From a virus, in the IMG/VR virus record IMGVR_UViG_3300045926_000283, positions 1 through 64,000 of that record: a stretch of DNA of 64,000 bases, one strand, 5' to 3'. Positions 14,345-21,639 of this stretch are shown here, piece by piece. Positions within the stretch are counted from its first letter, which is position 1; each line of letters opens with the position of its first letter. Under the pieces are notes generated by a model, which saw only the letters and a program-made list of their open reading frames with translations, had not been told where the DNA came from and ran no database searches. Position numbers and translations under genes: made by a program.

Positions 14345-14848
14345 TCAGCCCTCACTTTCGCCCCCCTCTTCCCCTCGCGGAATCCACCCATGCACCGGGC
14401 AGCCGGCGTGCCAGCCGTAGGGCTTCGGGCAGGTGCAGGGGACGTCGAGGGCGAGGTTCACTTCCTCGCCGCTGGGCTTGGCGTCGATCGCCCAGAACCC
14501 AACCCCGGCCTGCTGCCGGATCGCCAGGAACTGGCGCGGGCTGGGGATGGTGTCAGACGGCTCCACGGCCTTCTTGGAGCGCGGGACGACCGGGTAGGCC
14601 ATCAGGCCTATCTGGTAGACCTTTCGGCACCTGGGGCAGGCTAGACGCTGTGTGAGGGCATTGTAGGTGACCTCCCGGGCGCGGCGCGGCCGGCGGCGAA
14701 CGCGGTTGGTCTCGTCGTCTCGGGAGCGGTGGCGCGTAGCGTCGAGCTGGGCGACGATGACGAGGCCGCAGCTCGGGCATTCGCAGGTGAAGCGGTCGAT
14801 GCGGGCGAAGAAGCGGCTGGACGGCGGGACGGTCGGGACGTGGGGCAT
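14345..14848 (-). CDS. Multi-zinc-finger phage protein
   Basis: A 167-residue protein with four cysteine groups: CECPSCGLVI (about 24-33), ACPRCRKVYQI (about 70), and near the C-terminus CTCPKPYGWHAGCPVHGW. They form at least two zinc sites. The region between is Arg-rich. ATG 14848 follows AGGAGG. It may bind nucleic acid. Its upstream region carries the GTACGTACGATC repeats. Confidence 0.75.
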   Translation of the reverse strand: MPHVPTVPPSSRFFARIDRFTCECPSCGLVIVAQLDATRHRSRDDETNRVRRRPRRAREVTYNALTQRLACPRCRKVYQIGLMAYPVVPRSKKAVEPSDTIPSPRQFLAIRQQAGVGFWAIDAKPSGEEVNLALDVPCTCPKPYGWHAGCPVHGWIPRGEEGGESEG

Positions 14849-14866
14849 GGCTGAGCCTCCTCGGCC

Positions 14867-14967
14867 GGGTACGTACGATCGGCTGCCGGGACGATCGGGA
14901 GGTCGAGGGTACGTACGATCGGCGATCGACGATCGGCGATCGGGATGATCGGGATGATCGTACGTAC
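14867..14967. repeat. GTACGTACGATC direct and inverted repeats
   Basis: GGGTACGTACGATCGGC occurs at 14867-14883 and 14907-14923, and the inverse GATCGTACGTAC at 14956-14967. GATCG words repeat between them. The block sits 20-120 bases upstream of the zinc-finger gene start (14848, minus), so an operator or promoter array is likely. The rest of the gap to 15077 holds only the hairpin at 15022-15052. Confidence 0.6.
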
Positions 14968-15021
14968 GCTGGCAAGGGGGACCGCTCAGACGCAGGGGAC
15001 AGGCCGGGGTGGGGCGGTTCC

Positions 15022-15052
15022 GGCGCGCCGCCTTCAGGAGGCGCGGCGCGCC
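15022..15052 (-). terminator. Strong GC hairpin after the long leftward operon
   Basis: Arms GGCGCGCCGC (15022-15031) and GCGGCGCGCC (15043-15052) are perfect with an 11-base loop. It lies 26 bases beyond the stop of the gene ending at 15078. No T-run follows in the direction of transcription, so it is a stability hairpin or factor-dependent terminator. Confidence 0.45.
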
Positions 15053-15077
15053 GCCACCAGCCAGGGTCGGGGGTCGG

Positions 15078-15413
15078 TCAGGGCTCGTCGACGATCTCGC
15101 CGTCCTTGACCGCGACCTCGGCTTGCTGAGCCTCGGCGAGGCGGTCGTAGATCCGGCGGACTTCGGGGTACTTCAGCGGCGCGTGCCGGACGAAGTGCTC
15201 GTAGTTCAGGATCGGGATGAACTGCCACCACTCGCGCACGGTCGAGGAGCGCGGCGGGGGTGTAGTCCGGTAGCGTTCGAGGTAGGCCTCGATCGCATCG
15301 AGGACGGCACACGCCTCGCGCGCGCTCAGCGCCAGGTGGAGGGTCGGGGGCTCGGGGGGATCGATCGGGACGTTGGTGCGTCCGTAGATCTCTTCCGGGG
15401 TTCTTGGGGCCAT
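15078..15413 (-). CDS. Unknown protein, last gene of the small-gene operon
   Basis: A 111-residue protein (MAPRTPEEIYGRTNVPIDPP...) with LALSAREACAVLDAIEAYLERYR and YPEVRRIYDRLAEAQQAEVAV helices. Its ribosome-binding region is a long GA-repeat tract (15418-15461). No family recognised. Confidence 0.68.
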   Translation of the reverse strand: MAPRTPEEIYGRTNVPIDPPEPPTLHLALSAREACAVLDAIEAYLERYRTTPPPRSSTVREWWQFIPILNYEHFVRHAPLKYPEVRRIYDRLAEAQQAEVAVKDGEIVDEP

Positions 15414-15417
15414 CGGT

Positions 15418-15461
15418 CTCTCCTCTCTCTCTCTCTCTCTCGCTCTCGCTCTCGCTCTCTT
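15418..15461. repeat. CT/GA microsatellite serving as ribosome-binding region
   Basis: About 44 bases of CT and CTCG dinucleotide repeat, GA-rich on the transcribed strand, fill the gap between two small genes. Purine repeats of this kind contain many GAGG-like sites. Confidence 0.8.
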
Positions 15462-15677
15462 CTACGGCAGCCGGCCCATGATCGTGAAGCCCTGCCAGAA
15501 CAGCCCGCTGACCAGCACGATCAACGCCGCCAGCATCCACCGCAGCAGCCGCAGCTCGCCGCGGATGTCGGCGAGCGCGCGGTCGTAGCCGGCGACTTCC
15601 TCCGCCGCGATGCGGGCCTTGTCGGCGTTGCCGGGGTCGAGCAGCGCGTCGTGCAACGCGCCTAATCGCAAACTCAT
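15462..15677 (-). CDS. Small tail-anchored membrane protein
   Basis: A 71-residue protein. An acidic helical N-terminus (MSLRLGALHDALLDPGNADK...DRALADIRGELRLLR) precedes one membrane segment (WMLAALIVLVSGLFWQGF), so it is probably anchored in the inner membrane with the N-terminus in the cytoplasm. Upstream lies a perfect hairpin. Confidence 0.7.
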   Translation of the reverse strand: MSLRLGALHDALLDPGNADKARIAAEEVAGYDRALADIRGELRLLRWMLAALIVLVSGLFWQGFTIMGRLP

Positions 15678-15699
15678 AGTGTTCTCGCTCGCTCCTCTC

Positions 15700-15729
15700 G
15701 TGCTGCCGGCCAGCGACGACCGGCAGCAC
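15700..15729 (-). other. Intergenic hairpin (element E1)
   Basis: Arms GTGCTGCCGG (15700-15709) and CCGGCAGCAC (15720-15729), perfect 10-bp stem, 10-base loop, 23 bases before ATG 15677. Confidence 0.65.
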
Positions 15730-15740
15730 TCTCTGTGATA
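15728..15740. promoter_or_regulatory. 13-mer ACTCTCTGTGATA, copy 2
   Basis: Exact copy of the word at 9853-9865 and 24597-24609. Here it sits next to the E1 hairpin, within a leftward operon. Confidence 0.45.
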
Positions 15741-15743
15741 AGT

Positions 15744-15950
15744 CTACGCCTTCTTCTTGGTGACGTCGGTCGTCGGCTCGATGCGAAGGATCGGGGTGTG
15801 CTGCAGCAGCGTCGGCACGCCGTTCGCCCACTTCGCTCTGTGCTTGTAGACCGAGTCCCAGTTCGCTTCGATGGCGCGCACCGCCAGCTCGGGGCTGTGG
15901 GTGTCGACCTCGACCTCGAACTGCGCCTCGATCGTGACGATGACTCTCAT
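15744..15950 (-). CDS. Small strand-rich protein
   Basis: A 68-residue protein (MRVIVTIEAQFEVEVDTHSP...) with two beta strands and a helix (ELAVRAIEANWDSVYKHR), ending in Lys residues. ATG 15950 follows GAGGAGG and overlaps the upstream stop (ATGA). No family recognised. Confidence 0.68.
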   Translation of the reverse strand: MRVIVTIEAQFEVEVDTHSPELAVRAIEANWDSVYKHRAKWANGVPTLLQHTPILRIEPTTDVTKKKA

Positions 15951-16186
15951 CGTGCCTCCTCTCGCTCGACCGTCGCCCCCTGCCGGCGCAGGATCGCCGT
16001 GCCGCAGTCCTCGCAGTACCCGAACCACGGCCCGGGCGTCGGCTCGGTCTGTCCGTCCTTCACATCGCCGAGCGTGCGGGTGTCGACCACCCGCACGCGC
16101 ATCGTTGCGTGTTTCCGACAGCGGGTGAAGCGCCCGCCGTGGATCTCCCGCTTCTCACACTCGCAGATACTGCCCGGGCGCATCAT
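15947..16186 (-). CDS. Small zinc-finger protein
   Basis: A 79-residue protein. ICECEKREIHGGRFTRCRKH and GYCEDCGTAIL provide two cysteine/histidine pairs for one zinc. Tandem ATGs at 16186 and 16183 overlap the upstream stop. Function unknown. Confidence 0.68.
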   Translation of the reverse strand: MMRPGSICECEKREIHGGRFTRCRKHATMRVRVVDTRTLGDVKDGQTEPTPGPWFGYCEDCGTAILRRQGATVEREEAR

Positions 16187-16389
16187 CGCCGCACCCACAG
16201 CTTCCCGACGACTTCGGCGTCGTCGTTCTCTTCCACGATGTCGTAGGTCTCGCTGAGGAACTGTTCATAGTCCCCGTCGTCGAGCGCCTTGTCCGCCAGC
16301 TCCTTCAGCCGTGTGATCGCGCCCTTGCAGGCGTCGTAGAACCGGATCTCGTTGTCGAAGCTCGGCTCGAACTGCAGGGTGATCTTCAT
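16183..16389 (-). CDS. Small acidic protein
   Basis: A 68-residue protein (MKITLQFEPSFDNEIRFYDACK...) with a strand, a helix containing ACKGAITRLKELADKALDDGDYEQFL and an acidic patch. Ends overlap both neighbours. No family recognised. Confidence 0.68.
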   Translation of the reverse strand: MKITLQFEPSFDNEIRFYDACKGAITRLKELADKALDDGDYEQFLSETYDIVEENDDAEVVGKLWVRR

Positions 16390-16772
16390 CGCTCACCTGC
16401 CTTCTTCAGGAAGGCCGGCTCGATCCCCTTCGCCTTCCTGGTCGCCGCCGCCTTGTTGGCGCCGCGCTTCCGGTTCACCGTCGCCGCCCCGTCTCGATGC
16501 CGGGCCAGGACGCTGGTCACATCCGGCGGCAGCACGATCCGGTCGCCGCCCGTGGCGTCGTTCTTCTGCAGGAAGACCGTGTCGGACCCGTCGGCCCGCA
16601 CGGTCTTGATCACCCAGGTGACGCTGTTACCGTAGGTGTCGATCAGCTCGACGATCGACTGCTTGGTCACCGCCGCCGGGTTGTTGCTGCACTTCCTCAG
16701 CGCGACGCTGTACTCGTCGCGCGGCAGGCTCGTGGTCAGGTCGGTGTCGACCCCCACGTTCTTCACGCTCAT
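16386..16772 (-). CDS. Conserved phage protein of unknown function
   Basis: A 128-residue protein starting MSVKNVGVDTDLTTSLPRDEY. GNSVTWVIKTVRADGSDTVFLQK and GGDRIVLPPDVTSVLARHRD, then a basic AAATRKAKGIEPAF tail, form a pattern I recall in uncharacterised tailed-phage proteins. ATG 16772 has the operon's standard GAGAGGAGCGAGAGCG site. Confidence 0.72.
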   Translation of the reverse strand: MSVKNVGVDTDLTTSLPRDEYSVALRKCSNNPAAVTKQSIVELIDTYGNSVTWVIKTVRADGSDTVFLQKNDATGGDRIVLPPDVTSVLARHRDGAATVNRKRGANKAAATRKAKGIEPAFLKKAGER

Positions 16773-16797
16773 CGCTCTCGCTCCTCTCTGCTCGTTA

Positions 16798-17013
16798 TCA
16801 CTCGAACTCGACATCCTGCCGCACCATCACCGACGTCGTTCCGTCGCCCGGTCCGAACAGGTACGTGTCGTCGGCCGGGATCGGCTTCGCATAGCGGCGA
16901 TTGCCGACGTACCGCTCGGCGGCGGCCAGCGCCGCTTCGCGGGTGGGGTACTGCTTCTCCGTGTTGCTGTTCAGGAAGTAGCAGGTATAGGTCTCCAGGC
17001 GCTTGACGGCCAT
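16798..17013 (-). CDS. Small unknown protein
   Basis: A 71-residue protein (MAVKRLETYTCYFLNSNTEK...). A strand, a helix (TREAALAAAERYVG) and a closing strand (TSVMVRQDVEFE) suggest a compact alpha/beta fold. The upstream extension to 17334 is out-of-frame reading of the next gene. Its ATG shares a base with the upstream stop. Confidence 0.68.
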   Translation of the reverse strand: MAVKRLETYTCYFLNSNTEKQYPTREAALAAAERYVGNRRYAKPIPADDTYLFGPGDGTTSVMVRQDVEFE

Positions 17014-17261
17014 CAGACCACGCCCCGGATCCGCGCCTCGATCAGCCGCAGCTGCGTCAGCATCTCGCGCAGCCGCTGCTCGCCCTGCTTCCTCGGCAGC
17101 CAGTCGCCGCCGCGCTCGCGGTTCACCGCGAGATCGACCGCGTTCTGCTGATACGCGCGGAACTGCCGCACGTACTTCGCGCACGCCTTCGCCAGCAGCT
17201 CCAGCTCGTCGTACTTGTCGAGATGCGGCTCGTCTCGCCGCACCTCCTGCGTTCTGCTCAC
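17013..17261 (-). CDS. Small helical protein
   Basis: An 82-residue helical protein with a GTG start at 17261 (SRTQEVRRDEPHLDKYDE...), heptad-like Leu spacing and a basic C-terminal half. GAGAGGAGCGA precedes the start. The E2 hairpin pair lies just upstream. Confidence 0.65.
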   Translation of the reverse strand: MSRTQEVRRDEPHLDKYDELELLAKACAKYVRQFRAYQQNAVDLAVNRERGGDWLPRKQGEQRLREMLTQLRLIEARIRGVV

Positions 17262-17277
17262 TCGCTCCTCTCCTCTC

Positions 17278-17327
17278 GGAGTCGGTCATCGACTCCGCAC
17301 GCGGTCCGAACCTCGGCTCGGACCGCG
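17278..17327 (-). other. Double-hairpin element E2
   Basis: Hairpin A: CGCGGTCCGA (17300-17309) with TCGGACCGCG (17318-17327), 10 bp; the transcribed-strand loop is GCCGAGGT. Hairpin B: GGAGTCG (17278-17284) with CGACTCC (17290-17296). The downstream start is 17261. Confidence 0.8.
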
Positions 17328-17338
17328 CACGCAACCGA

Positions 17339-17569
17339 TCACCCCTGCTCGCTTGTTAGCTCCTTCGTCACGTCGAACTGCAGCACGACCTCGGTCTCGG
17401 AGTCGTGCTCAACCCACCTCCTCACGGCCGGGTAGCGCAGATCGTGGCTGGTCATCCCCTCGACCTCGGCCTCGGCTAGCTGCTCGGCCGCTTCCATCGT
17501 CTCCGCCTCGTAGACCTTGACGAACGTCGTCGTCGTGATCCGGTGCGCCAGTACTTCAAACCTCGCCAT
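17339..17569 (-). CDS. Small unknown protein
   Basis: A 76-residue acidic protein (MARFEVLAHRITTTTFVKVYE...) with a strand-helix-strand pattern; AETMEAAEQLAEAEVEG is the helix. No family recognised. Confidence 0.65.
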   Translation of the reverse strand: MARFEVLAHRITTTTFVKVYEAETMEAAEQLAEAEVEGMTSHDLRYPAVRRWVEHDSETEVVLQFDVTKELTSEQG

Positions 17570-17593
17570 TGCTCGTGCTCCTCTCTCTCTCCC

Positions 17594-17857
17594 TCAGACT
17601 GCCCTGAGGATCTCGACGTCCCGCCAGCGCACCCCACCCGGCTGCCCGTACACCGCCTCCCCGACCTTCAGCCTGAGCAGCTGCCGGCCGGTCTCGTCCC
17701 GTAGCTCCGCGCTCGCCACCGTGGCGTGGACGTGCTCGGTGCCTTCGAGGATGTCCCACATCCTCGCCTGCTTCGCCAGCCGCGCGTGATAGGCGACGTG
17801 GACCGGGCCGACGTAGACCTTCACGCGGTACAGCTTCGTCACCGCTCGCTCACTCAT
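17594..17857 (-). CDS. Small unknown protein
   Basis: An 87-residue protein (MSERAVTKLYRVKVYVGPVH...), mostly beta strand with VGEAVYGQPGGVRW near the end. ATG 17857 is preferred to the GTG just before it; GAGAGGGGAG lies upstream. Confidence 0.66.
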   Translation of the reverse strand: MSERAVTKLYRVKVYVGPVHVAYHARLAKQARMWDILEGTEHVHATVASAELRDETGRQLLRLKVGEAVYGQPGGVRWRDVEILRAV

Positions 17858-17877
17858 CACTCACTCCCCTCTCTCGC

Positions 17878-18087
17878 TCAGTAGTTCATCGAGTAGTCGA
17901 AGTCGCCGCCCTCCGCCCATCGCCGCTCCAGCCGCTTCTGGCACTTCACGCAGATCGAGCTGGTCGCCTTCAAGGGCAGCCGCTTGCCGCACTCCACACA
18001 CGTCCACCGTTCCCGCCCTCGGCTGTCGAGCGTCGGGCAGTCGCCTGCCTGATGCCCGCAGCAGGGGAAGTCTTCACACCTCGCCAT
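17878..18087 (-). CDS. Small zinc protein, CEDFPCCGH type
   Basis: A 69-residue protein. MARCEDFPCCGHQAGDCP is a cysteine cluster that recurs in many small phage proteins; WTCVECGKRLP and SSICVKCQKR form a second ribbon. Probably binds two zinc ions; the role is unknown. Confidence 0.75.
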   Translation of the reverse strand: MARCEDFPCCGHQAGDCPTLDSRGRERWTCVECGKRLPLKATSSICVKCQKRLERRWAEGGDFDYSMNY

Positions 18088-18122
18088 CACGCACGCTCCT
18101 CTCTCGCTCTCTGCTCTCGCTC

Positions 18123-18350
18123 TCAGACCAGCTTCTCGTTGTAGGCCGGCGTCACATGCCCGGCGAGGATGACCACGATGGACCACGCCCGCGCGTGCCC
18201 GTTCTCGTCGTTCTCCTCCTCGGGCGTCAGCTCGAAGTCGCGGGCGTCTCGGCCCTCGAACGGCTTCACGAAGATCTCGCCGACCGCACTCGGATGATCG
18301 AGGTACAACCCGATCAGCGTGTACGGCTTCCGCTCCTGCTGCTCACTCAT
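18123..18350 (-). CDS. Small unknown protein
   Basis: A 75-residue acidic protein (MSEQQERKPYTLIGLYLDHP...) with an internal acidic loop (FELTPEEENDENGHARAW) and a strand at the end. Standard GAGAGCG ribosome-binding site before ATG 18350. Confidence 0.66.
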   Translation of the reverse strand: MSEQQERKPYTLIGLYLDHPSAVGEIFVKPFEGRDARDFELTPEEENDENGHARAWSIVVILAGHVTPAYNEKLV

Positions 18351-18362
18351 CGCTCTCCTCCC

Positions 18363-18824
18363 TTACCTGACACTCGGCGGAACATAGATGCCCCGCACCC
18401 GCCCGTTGTTCGCGTCCTCGTGGCTCGTCCCCCGCGGCACCAGCCGCAGCACGGCGCCCCGCGGGTCGCCGTTGAACGCCGGCTGCAGCTCGGTCTTGGC
18501 GAGCAGCTGCTCGACCTTCGACTCCGCGTAGCAGCTCGGGCAGCGCCGCTCCCGCTTCCGCCTGACGCCCTTGCCGTCGGCGTACGGCACTTCCTCGACC
18601 ACCACCGGGCGGAAGCTCGCCGGCACGTAGCCGCTCTGGCACTTCGGGCAGTAGTCGACTTTGCGCTCGCCGTTATCCGCCGGCCAGTCGCCGTTGCACT
18701 CGGCCACCGCGAGCCGCTGCAGCGTCGTCGCGTAGCGCAGCAGCTTGCGGCTGGTCTCGATGTCCAATCCCGCCTTGGTCGCGGCGACGATGAACTCGTC
18801 GCGCTCCCGTGTGTAACTCATCAT
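18363..18824 (-). CDS. Zinc-ribbon phage protein
   Basis: A 153-residue protein. An N-terminal helix bundle (FIVAATKAGLDIETSRKLLRYATTLQRLAV) precedes CPKCQSGYV and RRCPSCYAE, two CxxC knuckles about 35 residues apart that fit one zinc ribbon. Tandem ATGs at 18824/18821 follow GAGAGGAGAGAGCG. Upstream, GATAACCCAGCG (18864-18877 inverse) is a relative of the operator word. Confidence 0.72.
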   Translation of the reverse strand: MMSYTRERDEFIVAATKAGLDIETSRKLLRYATTLQRLAVAECNGDWPADNGERKVDYCPKCQSGYVPASFRPVVVEEVPYADGKGVRRKRERRCPSCYAESKVEQLLAKTELQPAFNGDPRGAVLRLVPRGTSHEDANNGRVRGIYVPPSVR

Positions 18825-18882
18825 CGCTCTCTCCTCTCACGCTCTCTGTCTGACTGTTGTATCACGCTGGGTTATCGGTCGT

Positions 18883-19539
18883 TCACGCGGTCTTACGCAG
18901 CCAGATCACGTTGGCTGGCTTGAGCGGGCTGCTCCCGTGGTAGACCAGCCCGATCCGTCCCTTGCCCTGCTGCGCCGGCTTGTCGTTCTTGTTGCCGTCG
19001 ATGTACTTCGCTCGGCGCCGGTCGGCGTGACTGGCGAAGATGCGCGAGTGCGGCTTGCTGTGGTCGATCTGGTGATCGAGCTTGCCGCCAACGCTCTGGA
19101 TCACCGTGAAGTGCGCCGGCTTCCTGCTCCAGTCGAGATGCAGGCTCTTGGTGTAGCAGTACCACGCGCGATCCGGGAATCGCGCGATGATCCTGAACCA
19201 GCAGTCGAGATACGCCTGGCTGAAGAAGTCGCCGCTGTCGTGCAGCCGGATACTGCGCTGCTTGATCCGGTGGGTGAGGTCGTCGATCGCCAGCTCCTCG
19301 AAGCGGGCGAGGTCGGTTCGCGCTACGGCCAGATTCGCCTCTCGTGTCCGTCTTGCGTCGGGCATGAGAAAGCGACCCTGCCTCGCGTAGCACAGGGTCG
19401 CGCAGCCACCGGCCTGCGGACAGACAGCAAAGCCGTCCGCAGACCGGAACGCCGGGAGGTTGAAGCTGACAGTGCGCGTCTTACGGAGCTTGCGGTTGTT
19501 GACCGACCAGTAGAGCCGCTCCGCTCGACGCCTGCTCAC
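18883..19539 (-). CDS. Gp88-family phage protein
   Basis: A 218-residue protein. NNRKLRKTRTVSFNLPAFRSADGFAVCPQAGGCATLCYARQGRF at the N-terminus is the signature of the Gp88 family (gene product 88 of mycobacteriophages): NxKL, SFNLPA, then CP...C...CYA. Later segments include LHDSGDFFSQAYLDCWFRIIARFPDRAWYCYTKS. The four cysteines may bind metal or an Fe-S cluster; the biochemical role is not known. GTG 19539 overlaps the upstream stop (GTGA). Confidence 0.87.
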   Translation of the reverse strand: MSRRRAERLYWSVNNRKLRKTRTVSFNLPAFRSADGFAVCPQAGGCATLCYARQGRFLMPDARRTREANLAVARTDLARFEELAIDDLTHRIKQRSIRLHDSGDFFSQAYLDCWFRIIARFPDRAWYCYTKSLHLDWSRKPAHFTVIQSVGGKLDHQIDHSKPHSRIFASHADRRRAKYIDGNKNDKPAQQGKGRIGLVYHGSSPLKPANVIWLRKTA

Positions 19540-19973
19540 TCCGCCGCCTTGGCGACGAGGCGAGGCTCGATCTCGCAGCCGAACAGCATCGCGTAGCGGT
19601 CGGTCTTGTCGGGCGGCGACACCACGCCGCCCGCCGCGCTGATCGTGCGCCGCCGCGCGATCCGCTCCCTGGTCTGCCGCTTCCACCACTCCGGCGGCTG
19701 CCGCAGACTGAGGTACACGCCCAGCCACCCGTGCTCGATGAAGTAGCCCTTCACCGTGGCCGGGCCGAGGTTGTTCATGTAGGCAGTGACCTTCGTCCCC
19801 ACCGTGGGCGGCGCCTGCTCGCCGCTCCACAGCGCGACCTCGTCGCTGTAGTTCTCGATGATCGGATCGCCGTGCTGATCCTTCACCGAGGTGCTGTAGA
19901 CGGGGCGCTGCCACGCGGGCCGCGTCGTCTGCAGCTCGTACCGGGTCACACCCGGTTTCCTCTGCTCACTCAT
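19536..19973 (-). CDS. Unknown protein coupled to the Gp88 gene
   Basis: A 145-residue protein (MSEQRKPGVTRYELQTTRPA...). The first half is strand-rich with VGTKVTAYMNNLGPATVKGYFIEHGWLGVYLSL, like a small beta-barrel; the second half is helical and basic. ATG 19973 follows a GA-rich tract. Function unknown. Confidence 0.72.
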   Translation of the reverse strand: MSEQRKPGVTRYELQTTRPAWQRPVYSTSVKDQHGDPIIENYSDEVALWSGEQAPPTVGTKVTAYMNNLGPATVKGYFIEHGWLGVYLSLRQPPEWWKRQTRERIARRRTISAAGGVVSPPDKTDRYAMLFGCEIEPRLVAKAAE

Positions 19974-20024
19974 GGACTCACTCTCTCTCTCTCTGGAGTC
20001 GCTCTCTCGTGCGCTCCGCTGGGC

Positions 20025-20048
20025 GAGGCTCGACCCACTGCGGTCGAG
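20025..20048 (-). other. Intergenic hairpin element E3
   Basis: GGCTCGACC (20025-20033) pairs with GGTCGAGCC (20040-20048), 9 bp with a 6-base loop, upstream of ATG 19973. It lacks the GCCGAGGT loop of its relatives. Confidence 0.65.
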
Positions 20049-20080
20049 CCCCGCACGCAGCACACGAGCTACTTGCTCTC

Positions 20081-20281
20081 TCAGCTCGCCGTGTTCAGCC
20101 GCTCGCACAGCTCGTCCACCTCGCCGAAGTCCAGCGGCGCGTCGTCCTCGAAGTGGCCGAGGAACCGCTCCGGGATCTCGCCCGTGCCCTCCTCCAGCAC
20201 TTCCTCCTGCCAGAACCTGAGCGCCACCAGGACCGTCGCCAGCTCACGGTCGGTCAATCGTCCTGCCACTCGTTTGCCCAT
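20081..20281 (-). CDS. Small acidic phage protein
   Basis: A 66-residue protein (MGKRVAGRLTDRELATVLVAL...). LTDRELATVLVALRFWQEEV and PLDFGEVDELCERLN are helices recalled from small uncharacterised phage proteins. Standard ribosome-binding site. Confidence 0.7.
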   Translation of the reverse strand: MGKRVAGRLTDRELATVLVALRFWQEEVLEEGTGEIPERFLGHFEDDAPLDFGEVDELCERLNTAS

Positions 20282-20302
20282 CGCTCTCTCCTCTCTGCTC
20301 TC

Positions 20303-20728
20303 TCAGCCGTAGATCAGCGTGCCGAACACGGTCAGCTGCAGCACCACGTCAGCGGTCTCCGCGTCGTCGTTCTCCTGCAGGAAGTTGGCGAGGTGGCTCA
20401 TCGCGCCCGGGAAGGGCATCGGCTTGCCGCCGCCGTTGTCGGGCATCATCCCGGACACCGCGCACGCGCCCAGCCGCTCCAGCCCCTTCGCCAGATCCTC
20501 GGCGGCGATCATTCGCCGCACCCTCGGCCCGTCGTCGTGCGATTCGTGCTCGACGACCTCGACGCCCAGGTAGTCGAGATTGACCGCCTGATGGACCTTG
20601 CGGAAGCCCGCCCAGTAATTGGACCCGCCCTCGACCGCACTGCACAGCAGGTCTCTCAACCGCTGCACGTCGATGTCGATGGGGACGACGATCCGCACCC
20701 GCTCCTCCTTCACGCTCTCGTCACTCAT
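20303..20728 (-). CDS. Conserved phage protein of unknown function
   Basis: A 141-residue protein starting MSDESVKEERVRIVVPIDID. VQRLRDLLCSAVEGGSNYWAGF is followed by MIAAEDLAKGLERLG and AMSHLANFLQENDDAETADVVLQLTVFG. The EGG(S/I)xYW core recurs in phage proteins that, to my knowledge, have no assigned activity. Standard start site; element E4 is upstream. Confidence 0.74.
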   Translation of the reverse strand: MSDESVKEERVRIVVPIDIDVQRLRDLLCSAVEGGSNYWAGFRKVHQAVNLDYLGVEVVEHESHDDGPRVRRMIAAEDLAKGLERLGACAVSGMMPDNGGGKPMPFPGAMSHLANFLQENDDAETADVVLQLTVFGTLIYG

Positions 20729-20744
20729 GGTTCTCTCTCCCTCT

Positions 20745-20799
20745 GGAATCGACTCACCGACTCCGCACGACGGCTGGAACCTCGTTCGGCTCCAGCCGT
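20745..20799 (-). other. Double-hairpin element E4
   Basis: Hairpin A: ACGGCTGGA (20770-20778) with TCCAGCCGT (20791-20799), 9 bp; the loop is the E2 loop with four extra bases. Hairpin B: GGAATCG (20745-20751) with CGACTCC (20758-20764), including one G-U pair in RNA. The downstream start is 20728. Confidence 0.8.
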
Positions 20800-20829
20800 G
20801 CCGCGCAATCGTCGAATCGCTCACCCGCC

Positions 20830-21045
20830 TTAGTCCTCGTCGGTCAACCACTCCCCGCACTCGTCGCACTGGTAGTAGCAGTCGAAGTCCTGGTACGGCG
20901 GATGCTCGGCGTCGTAGGCGAAGCAGTTGCCTCGCCCGTCCGGCCCGTCGCCCATCGCCCCGTACTTCTCCTCGGCCTCGTCCTCGGTGGGACGACAGCC
21001 GACGCAGAAGTCGTACGGGTCATTCGCGCTCGTGTAGATCCGCAT
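20830..21045 (-). CDS. Small acidic zinc protein
   Basis: A 71-residue protein (MRIYTSANDPYDFCVGCRPTE...) with FCVGC and YQCDECGEWL cysteine pairs separated by an acidic loop. One zinc site likely. Confidence 0.7.
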   Translation of the reverse strand: MRIYTSANDPYDFCVGCRPTEDEAEEKYGAMGDGPDGRGNCFAYDAEHPPYQDFDCYYQCDECGEWLTDED

Positions 21046-21066
21046 CGCTCTCCTCGCTCTCTTTCC

Positions 21067-21264
21067 TCACTGCTCCTCGAACTCCGCCTTCTTGCTCAGG
21101 AAGCCCGGATCGTGCGTGGCGTTCCACGCCTTGCAGATTGCCCGCGCCTCCTCGATGGTCTTGACGTTCTTGCGGATCGTCCGCCGCTTCCCTGCGCCGG
21201 GCTCGCGTCCGCCCGGCCATGCCGGGTTGGCGATCCACCACGTCCTCGTGAACACTCGGTACAT
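21067..21264 (-). CDS. Small unknown protein
   Basis: A 65-residue protein (MYRVFTRTWWIANPAWPGGR...) with a basic middle and helix TIEEARAICKAWNATHDPG. ATG 21264 has the standard site; the longer upstream frame does not. Confidence 0.68.
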   Translation of the reverse strand: MYRVFTRTWWIANPAWPGGREPGAGKRRTIRKNVKTIEEARAICKAWNATHDPGFLSKKAEFEEQ

Positions 21265-21286
21265 CACTCGCTCCTCTCTCGCTCTC

Positions 21287-21565
21287 TCAGCCTTTCGTCT
21301 CATCGAACGGCTGCCCGACATAGGTCTCGCAGCACTCCCGCGAGCAGAACAGTCTCCCGCCCGCAATCGGCCCGCTCTGCCTCTTCCCTTGGTCATCATC
21401 GACGTGGAAGCGGTACAGCCAGTGGCCTGTCACCTGCCCGCCTCGCCGCCGCTCTCTCCGTCCGCCGCACCAGTCGCACGTCGAGATCGTGACTCGCACG
21501 ACCTCCGCCATGATGCTGTGGCGGGCGAAGCTGTTGCGTACTACGCTCCTCCTCCTCTCGCTCAT
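21287..21565 (-). CDS. Small zinc-finger protein
   Basis: A 92-residue protein with TISTCDWCGGRRER and GRLFCSRECCETYVG. CxxC...CxxxC spacing resembles treble-clef zinc knuckles. Start ATG 21565 follows GGGAGAGCGAG and element E5. Confidence 0.7.
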   Translation of the reverse strand: MSERRRSVVRNSFARHSIMAEVVRVTISTCDWCGGRRERRRGGQVTGHWLYRFHVDDDQGKRQSGPIAGGRLFCSRECCETYVGQPFDETKG

Positions 21566-21579
21566 CTCGCTCTCCCTCT

Positions 21580-21623
21580 GGAGTCAGTGACTCCGCGAGG
21601 GGCTGGAACCTCGGCTCCAGCCC
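21580..21623 (-). other. Double-hairpin element E5
   Basis: Hairpin A: GGGCTGGA (21600-21607) with TCCAGCCC (21616-21623); transcribed loop GCCGAGGT, identical to E2. Hairpin B: GGAGTC (21580-21585) with GACTCC (21589-21594), triloop. Confidence 0.82.
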
Positions 21624-21639
21624 TCCCCGCAGTCGCCGA

